Assembly (NCBI RefSeq): GCF_001752365.1
Contig: NZ_MEIY01000001.1
Span: forward strand, 2,924,820-2,988,819
Reading direction: 5' to 3'
Origin: Marinobacter sp. X15-166B
Lineage (GTDB): Bacteria; Pseudomonadota; Gammaproteobacteria; Pseudomonadales; Oleiphilaceae
Length of the DNA stretch: 64,000 nt
The notes below the pieces were generated by a model. It worked only from the letters and a program-made list of their open reading frames with translations. It made no database searches and was not told where the DNA came from. A program made the position numbers and the translations under genes. Below, piece by piece: positions 51,855 through 60,137 of this stretch (position 1 is its first letter; every line of letters begins with the position of its first letter).

Positions 51855-53514
51855 GACGGGGCTCCGGGATGGGGGTCAGAGGGAACAGTCGCGGGCGCTG
51901 CGACCCTGACCACCCCAGAAGGTTGAACACGGCAAAGACCGTCAGCAACAGCAGCACCAGCCAGAGTCCGGTGGCCGCTGCCGCATGTATCTGGTAACTG
52001 CCCAGTTGTTGGTAGAGCAGCATCGGCAGGGTGGGTTTTCCGGGGGTGCCGAACAGGGCGATCACGCCAAAATCCCCCAGTGACAACCCGATCCCATAGG
52101 CCATGCCGAGCGCCAACGGTCGTCGCATGCGGGGCCAGTGCAGCCACCGCCAGCGGTACCAGCCCAGTATGCCCAGTTGATCCGCCAGATTACGGCTGGG
52201 GGTGTCAAGGCTGTGCAAGGGACCGCGCAGCACCTGCATCACAAACGGCAGGGCCATCATTCCATTGATCACCGTAACCAGCAACAGACCTTCGTTGCTT
52301 GCGCCCAGCTGGGGGCGCAACAATAGAAACAGACCCGTGCCCAGAACCAGTGGCGGCACCATCAACGGCAGATAACCGGCCGCTTCGGACGTTCGGGTGA
52401 ACCATCGATGCGAGCGGTGGCCGGCTGCGAGCAGCAACAATGCGACCAGCACGGCAACGCCCCCGGCGGGCAAGGCAATCGCGAGGCTGCGCAGGGTGGC
52501 GTCCAGCAAGGCGGAACCGGGCGCGAACACCTCTGTCGACCACAGGCCCGGCAGTCCCCGGGTCACCACGGCCAGCAAGGGCAGCAGCATAAACACCACA
52601 AACCCGGCCAGCAGCAGGCCGTAGAGGAGCCGGCTGGTGCGGGACGCGGTAACAAACAGCTGGTGTTGGGCAAACGTGCGTTGAGGGGCCAGATCGGTGT
52701 TCAGTCCCTTGCGCAACACGCCCCACCACAATGACCCGCAAATGAGCAGCTGCACCATGGCGAGCAAGGCGGCCCGGCCAAAATCAAATTCGAAGCGCAG
52801 CGCCTGGTAAATGGCCACCTCCAGGGTGGTCGCCGAGGGCCCGCCGCCCAGGGTCATCACAATGGCGAAGCTGGTGAAACAGAGGGTGAATATCAACGCT
52901 CCCAGTCCGGGCAGTACGGCGCGGATGGCCGGCCATTCCAGGGCCCGCCACCGCCACCAGCTGCTGAGCCCCAACTGGCTGGCAAGGCGCTGCTGGGGTT
53001 GGGGCACCGCCTCCAGGGCCTGCAGCAGGATACGTGCGGCCAGTGGCCCGTTGAAAAACACGTGGGCGAGGACAATGCCGTTGATGCCATAAAGGTTCCA
53101 GCCAAGGGCCGGCAGCCAGTCCTGCACCCATACCGTCAGCCAGCCCTGGCGACCATAGACACTGATCAGGCCGGACACCGCCACAATGGTGGGCATCACC
53201 AGGCTCAATTCCATCAGCCGCAGCAGCAGAGAACGGCCGGGAAATACCCGCAATTGGGCCAGCGCCCGGGCCACCGGCAAGGCCACCAGCAGACTGAGGA
53301 TTACCGACAACAACGCCTGCCAGATGGAGAAATGCACCACGCCCCGCAGATACCGGCTTTGCCACAGTTCAGCGACCTCCAGCACGGGGGCTTGCCAGAG
53401 CAGGGCGCTTAGCCCGCTCAGGGTCAGCAGGATGATGGCGGCGGCCATAAAAGTCCCGGGCCACAACCGCCAGCCGGGCTTGCTGAACGGTATTCTTTGC
53501 AGGTGGTGTGTCAT
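51847..53514 (-). CDS. thiP: Thiamine ABC transporter permease
   Basis: 555-residue inner-membrane permease from ATG 53514 (GTG 53553 would overlap thiB). It is a fusion of two binding-protein-dependent permease units, each with about six helices and an EAA-type loop (LEAVPQPQQRLASQLG and the LADQLGILGWYRWRW region), as in FbpB/ThiP. It lies 14 bases downstream of thiB. Confidence 0.92.
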   Translation of the reverse strand: MTHHLQRIPFSKPGWRLWPGTFMAAAIILLTLSGLSALLWQAPVLEVAELWQSRYLRGVVHFSIWQALLSVILSLLVALPVARALAQLRVFPGRSLLLRLMELSLVMPTIVAVSGLISVYGRQGWLTVWVQDWLPALGWNLYGINGIVLAHVFFNGPLAARILLQALEAVPQPQQRLASQLGLSSWWRWRALEWPAIRAVLPGLGALIFTLCFTSFAIVMTLGGGPSATTLEVAIYQALRFEFDFGRAALLAMVQLLICGSLWWGVLRKGLNTDLAPQRTFAQHQLFVTASRTSRLLYGLLLAGFVVFMLLPLLAVVTRGLPGLWSTEVFAPGSALLDATLRSLAIALPAGGVAVLVALLLLAAGHRSHRWFTRTSEAAGYLPLMVPPLVLGTGLFLLLRPQLGASNEGLLLVTVINGMMALPFVMQVLRGPLHSLDTPSRNLADQLGILGWYRWRWLHWPRMRRPLALGMAYGIGLSLGDFGVIALFGTPGKPTLPMLLYQQLGSYQIHAAAATGLWLVLLLLTVFAVFNLLGWSGSQRPRLFPLTPIPEPRHA

Positions 53515-53528
53515 GGCAGCCGCCGGAC

Positions 53529-54542
53529 TCAGCGCGTCATCGCGTCGAGCCACTCATCCACCCAGTCTTTACGGTGTTGGGCCACCGTTTGCGGCTGGAA
53601 ATAGCGGGTTGATTCCGGCTCGATCAGGCGGGCAAACACCTCGGGCAGCTCGTCGCCCAGATCGATGGCCGGGTGCATGACGTTCTTGAGCGGAATTTCC
53701 CGCTGAAAGTCGGCGGTCAACATGAAATCGAGAAACGTCCGCGCCAGTGCCTGATTGTCGGACGGGGCCACCACCGCAGCCACTTCCACCTGCAAGTAAT
53801 GGCCCTCGTCAAACCTGGCCGCCTGGTAGCGATCAGTTTTGTCGATCGCCATGTGGTAAGCCGGCGACGTGCTGTAGGACAGGATCATCGGCGCTTCACC
53901 GTTCATGAACAGGGAGAAGTAACCGTCGCTCCAGCTTTTGGTGGTGGTAACGATGCGCTTTTGCAATTGCGCCCACTTGGCGGGTGCCTGCTCACCGTAC
54001 ACATGGCGCATCCACAACAGCAGACCCAGCCCGGGTGTACTGGTGCGCGGGTCCTGAATGATGATTTTGACGTCTTCCGGGGCGTTCAGCAGCGCCTCCA
54101 GGCTGTGGGGCGGTTCGGGCAACTGCTCGGTGTCGTACACGAAGGCGAAGTGGCCCCAGTCATAAGGAACAAACACCGGGTCATGCCATTCGATCGGCAG
54201 GGCCAGCGGGGCAAGATCGGTGTGATGAGGGGCCAGCAGGCCGGTCGCGCGGGCGGCTTCCATGGTGCCGGTGTCCAGGCCGAGCACCAGGTCGGCGGGT
54301 GTCCGGTCGCCTTCAAGGCGTAACCGTTGCAGAATGTCGCCACCACTGCCCAGCACCACGTACTCCAACCGGCACTCGCACCGGGCTTCGAACGCCGTCT
54401 TGACCGCAGGGCCCGGGCCCCATTCCGCCGCAAAAGAAGGATGGGTGTAGACCGTCAGTGTTTGGGACGGTTCGGCACTGGTCGCCAGCGGCAACAAAAT
54501 CGTGGCAATGAGCCCGCACAGGGCAGAGAAGCGAGTAAACAT
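53529..54542 (-). CDS. thiB: Thiamine-binding periplasmic protein
   Basis: Captures thiamine or its phosphates in the periplasm. 337 residues: signal peptide (about 1-22, cleavage after ATSA), then QTLTVYTHPSFAAEWGPGPAVK, a class typical of iron/thiamine/polyamine binding proteins, LVLGLDTGTMEAAR, VPYDWGHFAFVYD and IIIQDPRTSTPGLGLLLWM, which are ThiB hallmarks. First gene of thiBPQ, directly behind a TPP riboswitch. Confidence 0.94.
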   Translation of the reverse strand: MFTRFSALCGLIATILLPLATSAEPSQTLTVYTHPSFAAEWGPGPAVKTAFEARCECRLEYVVLGSGGDILQRLRLEGDRTPADLVLGLDTGTMEAARATGLLAPHHTDLAPLALPIEWHDPVFVPYDWGHFAFVYDTEQLPEPPHSLEALLNAPEDVKIIIQDPRTSTPGLGLLLWMRHVYGEQAPAKWAQLQKRIVTTTKSWSDGYFSLFMNGEAPMILSYSTSPAYHMAIDKTDRYQAARFDEGHYLQVEVAAVVAPSDNQALARTFLDFMLTADFQREIPLKNVMHPAIDLGDELPEVFARLIEPESTRYFQPQTVAQHRKDWVDEWLDAMTR

Positions 54543-54614
54543 GGTGGCACAACCTCAGCAGCCAATAATTATGGAGAGGTGCCGTGTTGCGGTGAGCTCA
54601 CCAATAAGGGTGTG

Positions 54615-54695
54615 CACTCAATTCCTTCGCCAGCATGATCAGGATCAGGTTCCGCGGGTATGGTCTCAGCCCCTGAAGGACACCCCGTTGAGTCC
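54615..54695 (-). promoter_or_regulatory. TPP riboswitch (THI element) of thiBPQ
   Basis: Read on the minus strand, the conserved THI-box blocks occur in order: ACGGGGTG, then GGCTGAGA followed by CATACCC, then GAACCTGATC, and ATGCTGGCGAAGGAA. These form the pyrimidine- and pyrophosphate-sensing arms. It begins almost at the predicted transcription start and ends about 75 bases before the thiB ATG. TPP binding is expected to reduce transporter expression; the expression platform is not clear by eye. Confidence 0.95.
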
Positions 54696-54700
54696 CGGCC

Positions 54701-54728
54701 ATTATATCACAGCGAAGCGCGTAACAAA
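54701..54728 (-). promoter_or_regulatory. Predicted promoter of thiBPQ
   Basis: On the minus strand an extended -10 TGATATAAT (TATAAT at 54701-54706) follows TTTGTT (54723-54728) after 16 bases. The predicted start near 54694 coincides with the 5' end of the TPP riboswitch. Confidence 0.65.
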
Positions 54729-54790
54729 TCGCGGCGTTGGATAAAAAATGACCGTAAATGAGTGATAAAACAAATACTTGAAAAAAGTTG

Positions 54791-54818
54791 TTGACCTTCA
54801 CGAAGGAATCCGTAGAAT
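54791..54818 (+). promoter_or_regulatory. Predicted promoter of the tRNA-Gly/tRNA-Cys operon
   Basis: TTGACC (54791-54796) and TAGAAT (54813-54818) are 16 bases apart, about 38 bases upstream of tRNA-Gly. The spacer and -10 flank contain GC-rich stretches, as often seen for stable RNA genes. Confidence 0.55.
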
Positions 54819-54855
54819 ACGCATCCGTTGACGAGGCAATGTCTCGAAACAGATT

Positions 54856-54931
54856 GCGGGAATAGCTCAGTTGGTAGAGCACAACCTTGCCAAGGTTGGG
54901 GTCGCGAGTTCGAATCTCGTTTCCCGCTCCA
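54856..54931 (+). tRNA. tRNA-Gly(GCC)
   Basis: 76 bases with encoded CCA. Acceptor stem GCGGGAA/TTCCCGC, D-loop AGCTCAGTTGGTAGAGC, anticodon GCC in CTTGCCAAG and T-loop GTTCGAATC are complete. First of a two-gene tRNA cluster. Confidence 0.98.
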
Positions 54932-55048
54932 ATTTCTCACCCTTTAACAGGGCGAAATTGCAGAGATCAAACAATCCTCGGAATACGATAATTATCATCC
55001 GATTTCCAAGGACGTAAAAGTCTATTACTCCCTCAGGCTTTTATACCC

Positions 55049-55122
55049 GGCGCGGTGGTAGAGTGGTTATGCAGCGGACTGCAACTCCGTGTACGCCGGT
55101 TCGATTCCGGCCCGCGCCTCCA
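55049..55122 (+). tRNA. tRNA-Cys(GCA)
   Basis: 74 bases with encoded CCA. Acceptor stem GGCGCGG/CCGCGCC, anticodon GCA in ACTGCAACT and T-loop GTTCGATTC are complete. In many gammaproteobacteria tRNA-Leu follows it; here an integrated element starts instead, so the 3' end of this gene is the likely attachment site. Confidence 0.98.
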
Positions 55123-55176
55123 ATTTTTCCTTTTAAATCCAATACCTTACAGCGCTACTCTGCGGCCGGTGTATCG

Positions 55177-55220
55177 ATGCCGACATCATGCCGACATCAT
55201 GCCGACATCATGCCGACATC
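55177..55220 (+). repeat. Four tandem copies of an 11-base unit
   Basis: ATGCCGACATC is repeated four times without interruption, starting 55 bases after tRNA-Cys. The first copy is preceded by CG and the last is followed by GATT. It could be an arm-type integrase-binding array of the attachment site, or a simple slippage repeat; the position next to tRNA-Cys and int favours the first. Confidence 0.85.
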
Positions 55221-55255
55221 GATTAGCCAAAAAGGCGCTTAAACTCCGGTTGTTC

Positions 55256-55849
55256 TTATTCCGTTAAAGCTTTTCGGCCGCCGTAGCGCTCAAGCGGCAG
55301 TGTTGGTATGCCCAGGGCTTCATTAACTTGGCGCAACTGGCAGTGCAGGTAGTAGATTTCCAGCGGGTCGCTCTCTTGTGTTAGCATTTTGGCGATCTTC
55401 TGCCCTTGTTCTTGCAGTATAATCAAGTACTTAAACTTGCCGTTGTCCTTTATGCGCTTCTTTACTTGCTCGATAGGCTGCACCTGATTGGCCTGCTCGA
55501 TGAGCAGTTTTCGGGCGTGCTGCTCGACCTTGATGAAATACTGGCGCACCTGGCGGCCAACCTCTGTTTTTTCTACCATGGCGAGCTCCTTGGCCATATC
55601 GATCGTTAGCTGGTACTCCACGGGAGACCTTCCAGAAATACTTTTACTCAAAATTGAGTAAAAGTCTGTCCCTTCAACGAATCCGTATTCTTTTATCCTT
55701 CTGGCAATCCAGTCATTGAAACGAGACTCCACCTTCAGGGCTTCATGCAGGTCTCTTGCGTTGCAATAACTTTCAGCTTCGCCGCTGCGGTCTCCGGGGA
55801 TTATGGAGATTGCATTGTTAAACAGATTGCTAGGGCATTGACTGCTCAT
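55256..55849 (-). CDS. AntA/AntB-type phage antirepressor
   Basis: 197 residues behind GGAAGGA. The N-terminal domain (about 25-110) has the AntA/AntB pattern: CNARDLHEALKVESRFNDWI, RIKEYGFVEGTDF, then EYQLTIDMAKELAMVEKTE and GRQVRQYFIKVE. The C-terminal part (about 115-197) is helical, probably for partner binding. Such proteins inactivate phage repressors and promote induction. Its place between the integrase and the tRNA, away from any visible repressor, is unusual. Confidence 0.88.
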   Translation of the reverse strand: MSSQCPSNLFNNAISIIPGDRSGEAESYCNARDLHEALKVESRFNDWIARRIKEYGFVEGTDFYSILSKSISGRSPVEYQLTIDMAKELAMVEKTEVGRQVRQYFIKVEQHARKLLIEQANQVQPIEQVKKRIKDNGKFKYLIILQEQGQKIAKMLTQESDPLEIYYLHCQLRQVNEALGIPTLPLERYGGRKALTE

Positions 55850-55968
55850 TTCAGTTCCTTCCTGTATTAACGCTAGGGCCCCTGTTCAGTTTTGAACAAG
55901 AACCAGGTTGCTGATCTTCAGGAATATTCCCCAAATCGGGGGGATATTATTTTCCCGTCTTTTTTCTA

Positions 55969-57213
55969 TTACGCGCTGCTATCTTTGCGCAGTGATTTCA
56001 ATGTGGATTTGCTGCGCTCTGGGGGCCGGATCAGGCGGTAGTGCTTGCGCATGGCTTCGGTTTCGTGGCCGCCTTTGTTGTTCTCGCCTTGGGAGACGAA
56101 TTCGTCTGTTAATCCTTTCTTGCGCAAGTCTCTCAGCTGATACTGCCCCTTGTAGCCGGCATCTGTGCACGCCTGGGCCCATGACAGCTGCATAAACCGG
56201 TGTTTTACCGGCTTGGTGCGGCTGCGCTTGTCGAAATACTGGGGGTAAACCATCAGATACGGGGAAATAATGCCCTGTTTGCGCTTCCATTCGCGGAACC
56301 AGTCGACCAGCTGCCGCAGTTCTTTGTTCATTTCGATGATGATGGGCACGCCGGTTTTGTGCCTGGCGAAGTGGATCTCGCCAAACGGGCCCTGGTCATC
56401 GTGAATCTGGTCTTCTTTCAGGCCAAAAACATCGATGGGTTGCTGGCTCATCATGTAGATCAGGTCGCAAATCTTTGCCCGCCAGGTGCCGTCGTGGGCT
56501 TGTTTGTTGAGTTTGTGAACGCATAGGAGGGCGGTAATTTCTGCAAATACATGGTCTGGCACCAGCACTTCGCGCTTGGGCTCGTTAACCTTCTTTATGT
56601 CGGCCATGGGGTTTCTGTCGATTAGCCCGCTATCCACGGCATGGCTAAACACTCTCGAAAGAGTGTTGCGCAAGCCGTTGTAATGGGTGGGCTTTGTGAT
56701 CCACGGTGATAGCAGGGTGCGGACCTTGCGCAGCAAGTGCGGGTCAGAAAGGGTGAAGCTGGAATCGTCGCTGGCTTCCAGTTGCTGGGCGTCGTTGGCG
56801 TAGTCGATGCGGGTTGCCAGAGCGATTGGGCGACCACTGTTGCGGCCGCGCTGGCTGAGGATGTGGCATTCGCCCCAGATGACCTGGCCGTCGATGACGC
56901 TGTGCCCCAGGGTCTGAGTGCGCCACTTCTGCAGGTAGCTTTTCAGGGTGGTGCGACTGGCCGGATCGGCGGGCTTGGCTACCGAGATATTCCCGGACAG
57001 CAGTTCAGCGTCAAAATCTGTGGTGGATTGCTCCCACATTTGCTGAAGAATCGCCCAACGGCGCACGGCCGTCTGGCGATCCTTGGTTTGTAAGCTTCCT
57101 TGTTTGCGGGTGACCGGATGGCGTACGTAAAAAATGCCATCGCGGGCCTGAATGTAAAGGCCAGGGTAGCGGTCAAGCCACTCCTGGCCAGGCTTTCGGC
57201 GTGGTGGGGCCAT
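55969..57213 (-). CDS. Tyrosine-type site-specific integrase
   Basis: Catalyses element integration and excision. 414 residues: N-terminal arm-binding region, SAM-like core-binding domain (about 88-205) and catalytic domain (about 215-400). Visible catalytic residues are K286 (HKTG), R364 (RDLRKKG), H383 (GGHETEAM) and nucleophile Y392 (KHYRLI). At the first catalytic arginine the usual T-G-Q-R-P pattern reads M-S-Q-Q-P, with Q258 in place of Arg. This could impair activity. The start is 1 base after the excisionase-like stop codon, with no Shine-Dalgarno of its own. Confidence 0.92.
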   Translation of the reverse strand: MAPPRRKPGQEWLDRYPGLYIQARDGIFYVRHPVTRKQGSLQTKDRQTAVRRWAILQQMWEQSTTDFDAELLSGNISVAKPADPASRTTLKSYLQKWRTQTLGHSVIDGQVIWGECHILSQRGRNSGRPIALATRIDYANDAQQLEASDDSSFTLSDPHLLRKVRTLLSPWITKPTHYNGLRNTLSRVFSHAVDSGLIDRNPMADIKKVNEPKREVLVPDHVFAEITALLCVHKLNKQAHDGTWRAKICDLIYMMSQQPIDVFGLKEDQIHDDQGPFGEIHFARHKTGVPIIIEMNKELRQLVDWFREWKRKQGIISPYLMVYPQYFDKRSRTKPVKHRFMQLSWAQACTDAGYKGQYQLRDLRKKGLTDEFVSQGENNKGGHETEAMRKHYRLIRPPERSKSTLKSLRKDSSA

Positions 57214-57214
57214 G

Positions 57215-57445
57215 TTATGTCAGTTGCTCGGCGAGGTTTTGAAGAAAGCCAAGCTCCTGCCGACACTCCGGCAGGCCCCTGACCCGTCGATTCATTGTCT
57301 CGTAATACACGTCCAGGTCAATTCGCCAGCGCCGGCCATCCTTGAATGCCCCGGGTATTTCAGGGCAGCGCCGGCGAATCGTTGCCAGTGACGGCGGTTC
57401 TTTATCATCAACATAGACGATGTCGATAAAGGTTTGCAGGGACAC
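57215..57445 (-). CDS. Excisionase-like small DNA-binding protein
   Basis: About 77 residues from GTG 57445; a longer GTG start at 57493 overlaps the upstream gene. The core PPSLATIRRRCPEIPGAFKD followed by GRRWRIDLDVYYETMNRRV resembles winged-helix Xis/AlpA-type proteins, with a recognition helix and a basic wing. Position immediately before int fits an excisionase or directionality factor. Recognised by pattern only. Confidence 0.6.
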   Translation of the reverse strand: MSLQTFIDIVYVDDKEPPSLATIRRRCPEIPGAFKDGRRWRIDLDVYYETMNRRVRGLPECRQELGFLQNLAEQLT

Positions 57446-57450
57446 CGGTC

Positions 57451-57741
57451 TCACTGAGTGGGCGCCCCTCGCCGGGCTTGCCGGCCTTGCCACCGCTGGA
57501 AGTGGTTCTTTATTTGCCGGAACCGGGTTGCCGCGCCTACGTTGTGATCCAGCTCTGCACGGCTGTTGATGCCGCAGGCGTCCAAGATCAGATCACGAGC
57601 ATCGTCAACCGTGTGGGTGCCATCGGGAATATCAATCCCGCTTTTGTGTGCCTGGGCCCTGTCCAGGTAAAGCCGGAAGGCTTCATCCTGGCAAAGCATG
57701 GCAGCGGATCGGGCGAGGTGACCGCCTTTAACTTCCGCCAT
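57451..57741 (-). CDS. Hypothetical phage protein
   Basis: 96 residues from ATG 57741, behind AGGGAG. An acidic middle (DIPDGTHTVDDARDLILDACG) and a C-terminal basic part (ATRFRQIKNHFQRWQGRQARRG) suggest a small nucleic-acid-binding or regulatory protein, but I recognise no family. It overlaps the 5' end of the preceding zinc-ribbon gene's 3' end by 14 bases and is part of the leftward coupled operon. The long upstream extension of this frame is a shadow of that gene. Confidence 0.6.
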   Translation of the reverse strand: MAEVKGGHLARSAAMLCQDEAFRLYLDRAQAHKSGIDIPDGTHTVDDARDLILDACGINSRAELDHNVGAATRFRQIKNHFQRWQGRQARRGAPTQ

Positions 57742-58192
57742 CAAGCGCTCCCTTATTATCAGGCTCGTTAAAGTCGCATTCAGGGCAGCTCCATGTATCG
57801 CACTCAGGGTCTCCCTGGTCAGAGACGGCCATATCAGCACAGCATTCTGGGCAAGAAAAGGTAGGCCCTGGCTCGGGATTCTCGAAACCAAACGAATACC
57901 TGCAGACGCCCTTTTCAAACGCTTCAGCCATAGCCTCTCGATTAGGGAACTCCAGAAGAAGCCCGTACTTGACGACCTCCTTGTTTCCAGGCTCATCCTC
58001 GTCAAATAGATCGATCATGCCCGCGCACTTCAGTCTGGTTTCGGGTATGCCGGCATCCTTCTCGGCGCGCAGAAGGCGGTTGGCATCCTGTAGCATGGCC
58101 CTGATGTAGCCGCGACTGTAGTTGTCAGTGGCATTTAGTTTCAGATTCTCTAAGCCGACAATCAGGCACTCCACGATCCTTTTATTGTCCAT
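57728..58192 (-). CDS. Phage protein with C-terminal zinc ribbon
   Basis: 154 residues from ATG 58192. The N-terminal half is helical; the C-terminal third contains CPECC and a second CPEC spaced by about 22 residues (FSCPECCADMAVSDQGD ... TWSCPECDF), a four-cysteine zinc-ribbon arrangement. Function unknown. It overlaps the upstream gene by 11 bases and the downstream gene by 14. Confidence 0.65.
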   Translation of the reverse strand: MDNKRIVECLIVGLENLKLNATDNYSRGYIRAMLQDANRLLRAEKDAGIPETRLKCAGMIDLFDEDEPGNKEVVKYGLLLEFPNREAMAEAFEKGVCRYSFGFENPEPGPTFSCPECCADMAVSDQGDPECDTWSCPECDFNEPDNKGALDGGS

Positions 58193-58607
58193 TGCGCGAC
58201 TCCTTGATTGCCATCTTCCGTTTCTTGTCGACAAACTCCTGACGCCAGTCCAGCGCCTTCTCGCATGCCTGCTCATAGGTCTCGGCGTAGATCCACTTCA
58301 TGCTGTAGTAGCCCCACGACAGGCGGTGAGAGTCAGTTTTAATATCCTGCGGTACCGGAGTTGCGAACTTAACCAGGTAGCCGAATTTCCGGTTGTCGGT
58401 TAGGTGCTCGAATGTCAGCCCTTCGTCGTCGAGGTCGTATGGCTGCTCGATGCCGATTTCCTCCCAAAGCGGGTCCGGGTCGTCCTCCATGAAGGCTTCC
58501 CGGGCAACATCCGGCCAGGCGTCTTGAGCCAGCATGGTAGGAATGTGAATGATGACTTCAGCCCGCAGGTTGTTTTCAAACATCATTTCGATCATTGCTT
58601 CTTTCAC
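58182..58607 (-). CDS. Hypothetical phage protein
   Basis: 141 residues from GTG 58607 behind GGAGAAGG. Acidic, with no cysteine motifs or membrane segments. The C-terminal part YSMKWIYAETYEQACEKALDW followed by a lysine-rich end could be a small alpha/beta domain. No family recognised. It overlaps both neighbours by 4-11 bases. Confidence 0.6.
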   Translation of the reverse strand: MKEAMIEMMFENNLRAEVIIHIPTMLAQDAWPDVAREAFMEDDPDPLWEEIGIEQPYDLDDEGLTFEHLTDNRKFGYLVKFATPVPQDIKTDSHRLSWGYYSMKWIYAETYEQACEKALDWRQEFVDKKRKMAIKESRNGQ

Positions 58608-59209
58608 GCCGCCTTCTCCTTCTCCAATTCCCGTTTCCGCTCTTCCAGGTATTCCACGTTAACCTGTTGCCAGCGGTCGTACCGCTCCTGGCTGTAGCCG
58701 GGGCCGGCCATGCGGGCTATTAGTTTTTCGTCGTTGGTTACTTGCCGGATCGCTTCTGCCGGGGCGTATTGGTAGTGCCACAGCTCCAGCGGGTCGTCTG
58801 GCTTTTTGCCGTGCCAGGTCTGGCAGATCCAGCCCATGTCGTACACTTGCGCGGTGCGCTGTGCCTTGAGGGCATCGGCGCGCAGCTCGTGGTACAGCTC
58901 GGCCACCTGCTGAATGCTGTAGCTGGGCAGGTCAAAATAACGGCTTTCCATCCAGCTGACACCGTCCGGCGCACGGCATAAAGCGCGCACCGCGACCAGC
59001 CAGTTTCGGGGGCGCTTGACCAGGTGTTGCGCAAGGTCGTCGCCCATATCGACCCAGCCAAACGGCAGTAAGCGCTCTGCCGTGGTGTATTTTTGGCCGT
59101 TATCGGGGCTGACCAGGCCCTCCCAGGTCCACACCCGGGAGTTCGCGAACAGCCGCTGATCGCGCGCGGCGGCGCTGTGATTCTTGCGGCGCTTCGGTTT
59201 TCTAGCCAT
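58604..59209 (-). CDS. Hypothetical phage protein
   Basis: 201 residues from ATG 59209. A basic N-terminus (ARKPKRRKNHSAAARDQ) precedes a tryptophan- and tyrosine-rich middle and a charged C-terminal helix (EYLEERKRELEKEKAA). The basic leader suggests nucleic-acid contact, but there is no recognisable family. It overlaps neighbours on both sides (4 and 8 bases). Confidence 0.65.
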   Translation of the reverse strand: MARKPKRRKNHSAAARDQRLFANSRVWTWEGLVSPDNGQKYTTAERLLPFGWVDMGDDLAQHLVKRPRNWLVAVRALCRAPDGVSWMESRYFDLPSYSIQQVAELYHELRADALKAQRTAQVYDMGWICQTWHGKKPDDPLELWHYQYAPAEAIRQVTNDEKLIARMAGPGYSQERYDRWQQVNVEYLEERKRELEKEKAA

Positions 59210-59426
59210 TGAGGGCCTCCAGGTTCTTCAGTGCCCGGCGGGCGTGCCTGGCTGCGAGGCTGCGCAGGGTTTTGTGCTCCTCACGGTTGGCCCCAGAGAG
59301 GGCCCACCAGCCAAATATGGCGGCTACCTTTTCAAGGCACTGGATCGGCCGTTTGTCGGCCATGTTGCGCAACTTAATATCGGCGTCCGCCACGGACTGG
59401 TTAAACTCACTGGGACGCTGATTCAT
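59202..59426 (-). CDS. Hypothetical small phage protein
   Basis: 74 residues from ATG 59426. Helical and basic at the C-terminus (KTLRSLAARHARRALKNLEAL). It overlaps the upstream gene by 4 bases (ATGA) and the downstream gene by 8, so it is translated by coupling. No family recognised. Confidence 0.55.
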   Translation of the reverse strand: MNQRPSEFNQSVADADIKLRNMADKRPIQCLEKVAAIFGWWALSGANREEHKTLRSLAARHARRALKNLEALNG

Positions 59427-59902
59427 GATGAAGTCCCCGCGGTTGCTGTTTTCTCTGGCTGTTTCAGCCCGCGTAAACACTGGTTATCAGCCCCCATGTC
59501 AAACGGGCAGCTGCACTCGGGGTACTGGCAGAAAATAGCCATTGATGGGGGCCCGGAAATCATCGGCTTGCCCATGGCGATCAGGTGGTCCAGGTAGCGT
59601 ATATAAGCCTCCGATTCGCTCATGCCTTTCTCGTGAATCCTCGCCTGGAGCTCAGGCGAATCGCGCTCGTCAATGCCCATGTCTAAGTTGAGTTCGGCCA
59701 GAACGTGTGGTTTGTGGCCCTCTCCATAAGACTGATCTACAGGGTGCAGGCGCGCGTACAGTCTCTGCACGTGACCGGACAGCTCTACAAATCCATTGGA
59801 AATGCCACGGCGAACAATGATGGCGGTGAGCAGAAAGATTTCTTCTGCGCGAATGTACAGGTCTTCCTGCATCTGGTTTTTTGATAGCGTCAGCGTTTTC
59901 AT
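59423..59902 (-). CDS. Hypothetical phage protein
   Basis: 159 residues from ATG 59902 behind AAGGGA. The first ~60 residues are helical (IRAEEIFLLTAIIVRRGISN), and the C-terminal part contains a cysteine cluster (CQYPECSCPFDMGADNQC) that could bind metal. No family recognised. It is separated by 10 bases from the upstream zinc-finger gene. Confidence 0.6.
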   Translation of the reverse strand: MKTLTLSKNQMQEDLYIRAEEIFLLTAIIVRRGISNGFVELSGHVQRLYARLHPVDQSYGEGHKPHVLAELNLDMGIDERDSPELQARIHEKGMSESEAYIRYLDHLIAMGKPMISGPPSMAIFCQYPECSCPFDMGADNQCLRGLKQPEKTATAGTSS

Positions 59903-59912
59903 AATGTGTCCC

Positions 59913-60137
59913 TTATATTCCGCGGGTTCTTTTTTGGTGTTCAATCATTTGCTGGCAGTCCACGCAATTTGCGCAGCCGGGTAGGGCGGCGCGTCTTGCT
60001 GCGGGAATTTCGTTGTCGCACTCTTCGCAGTAGGGGTCGCTGCTCGCTGGTGCGAGTTGTCGGTTGCGGTGATTCGCCAGTACCATTTCGAGCTCTTTCT
60101 CGATATGGTCGCCGGCGGTGTCAGCGATGTCAGCCAC
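59913..60137 (-). CDS. TraR/DksA family C4-type zinc-finger protein
   Basis: 74 residues. A short coiled coil (about 12-30) is followed by PYCEECDNEIPAARR and CANCVDCQ, the four-cysteine DksA/TraR finger with its typical I-P-x-x-R spacing. TraR-type proteins bind in the RNA polymerase secondary channel and mimic DksA with ppGpp. A phage copy may bias host transcription. It overlaps the upstream gene by 8 bases. Confidence 0.88.
   Translation of the reverse strand: MADIADTAGDHIEKELEMVLANHRNRQLAPASSDPYCEECDNEIPAARRAALPGCANCVDCQQMIEHQKRTRGI

Noticed and set aside
55177..55220. CRISPR array
   Set aside because: The units are 11 bases, directly adjacent and without spacers. No cas gene is present.
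57742..58005. N-terminal extension of the 96-residue phage protein
   Set aside because: It is the antisense-free overlap with the zinc-ribbon gene in another frame. ATG 57741 has a strong ribosome site, and the extension lacks domain character.
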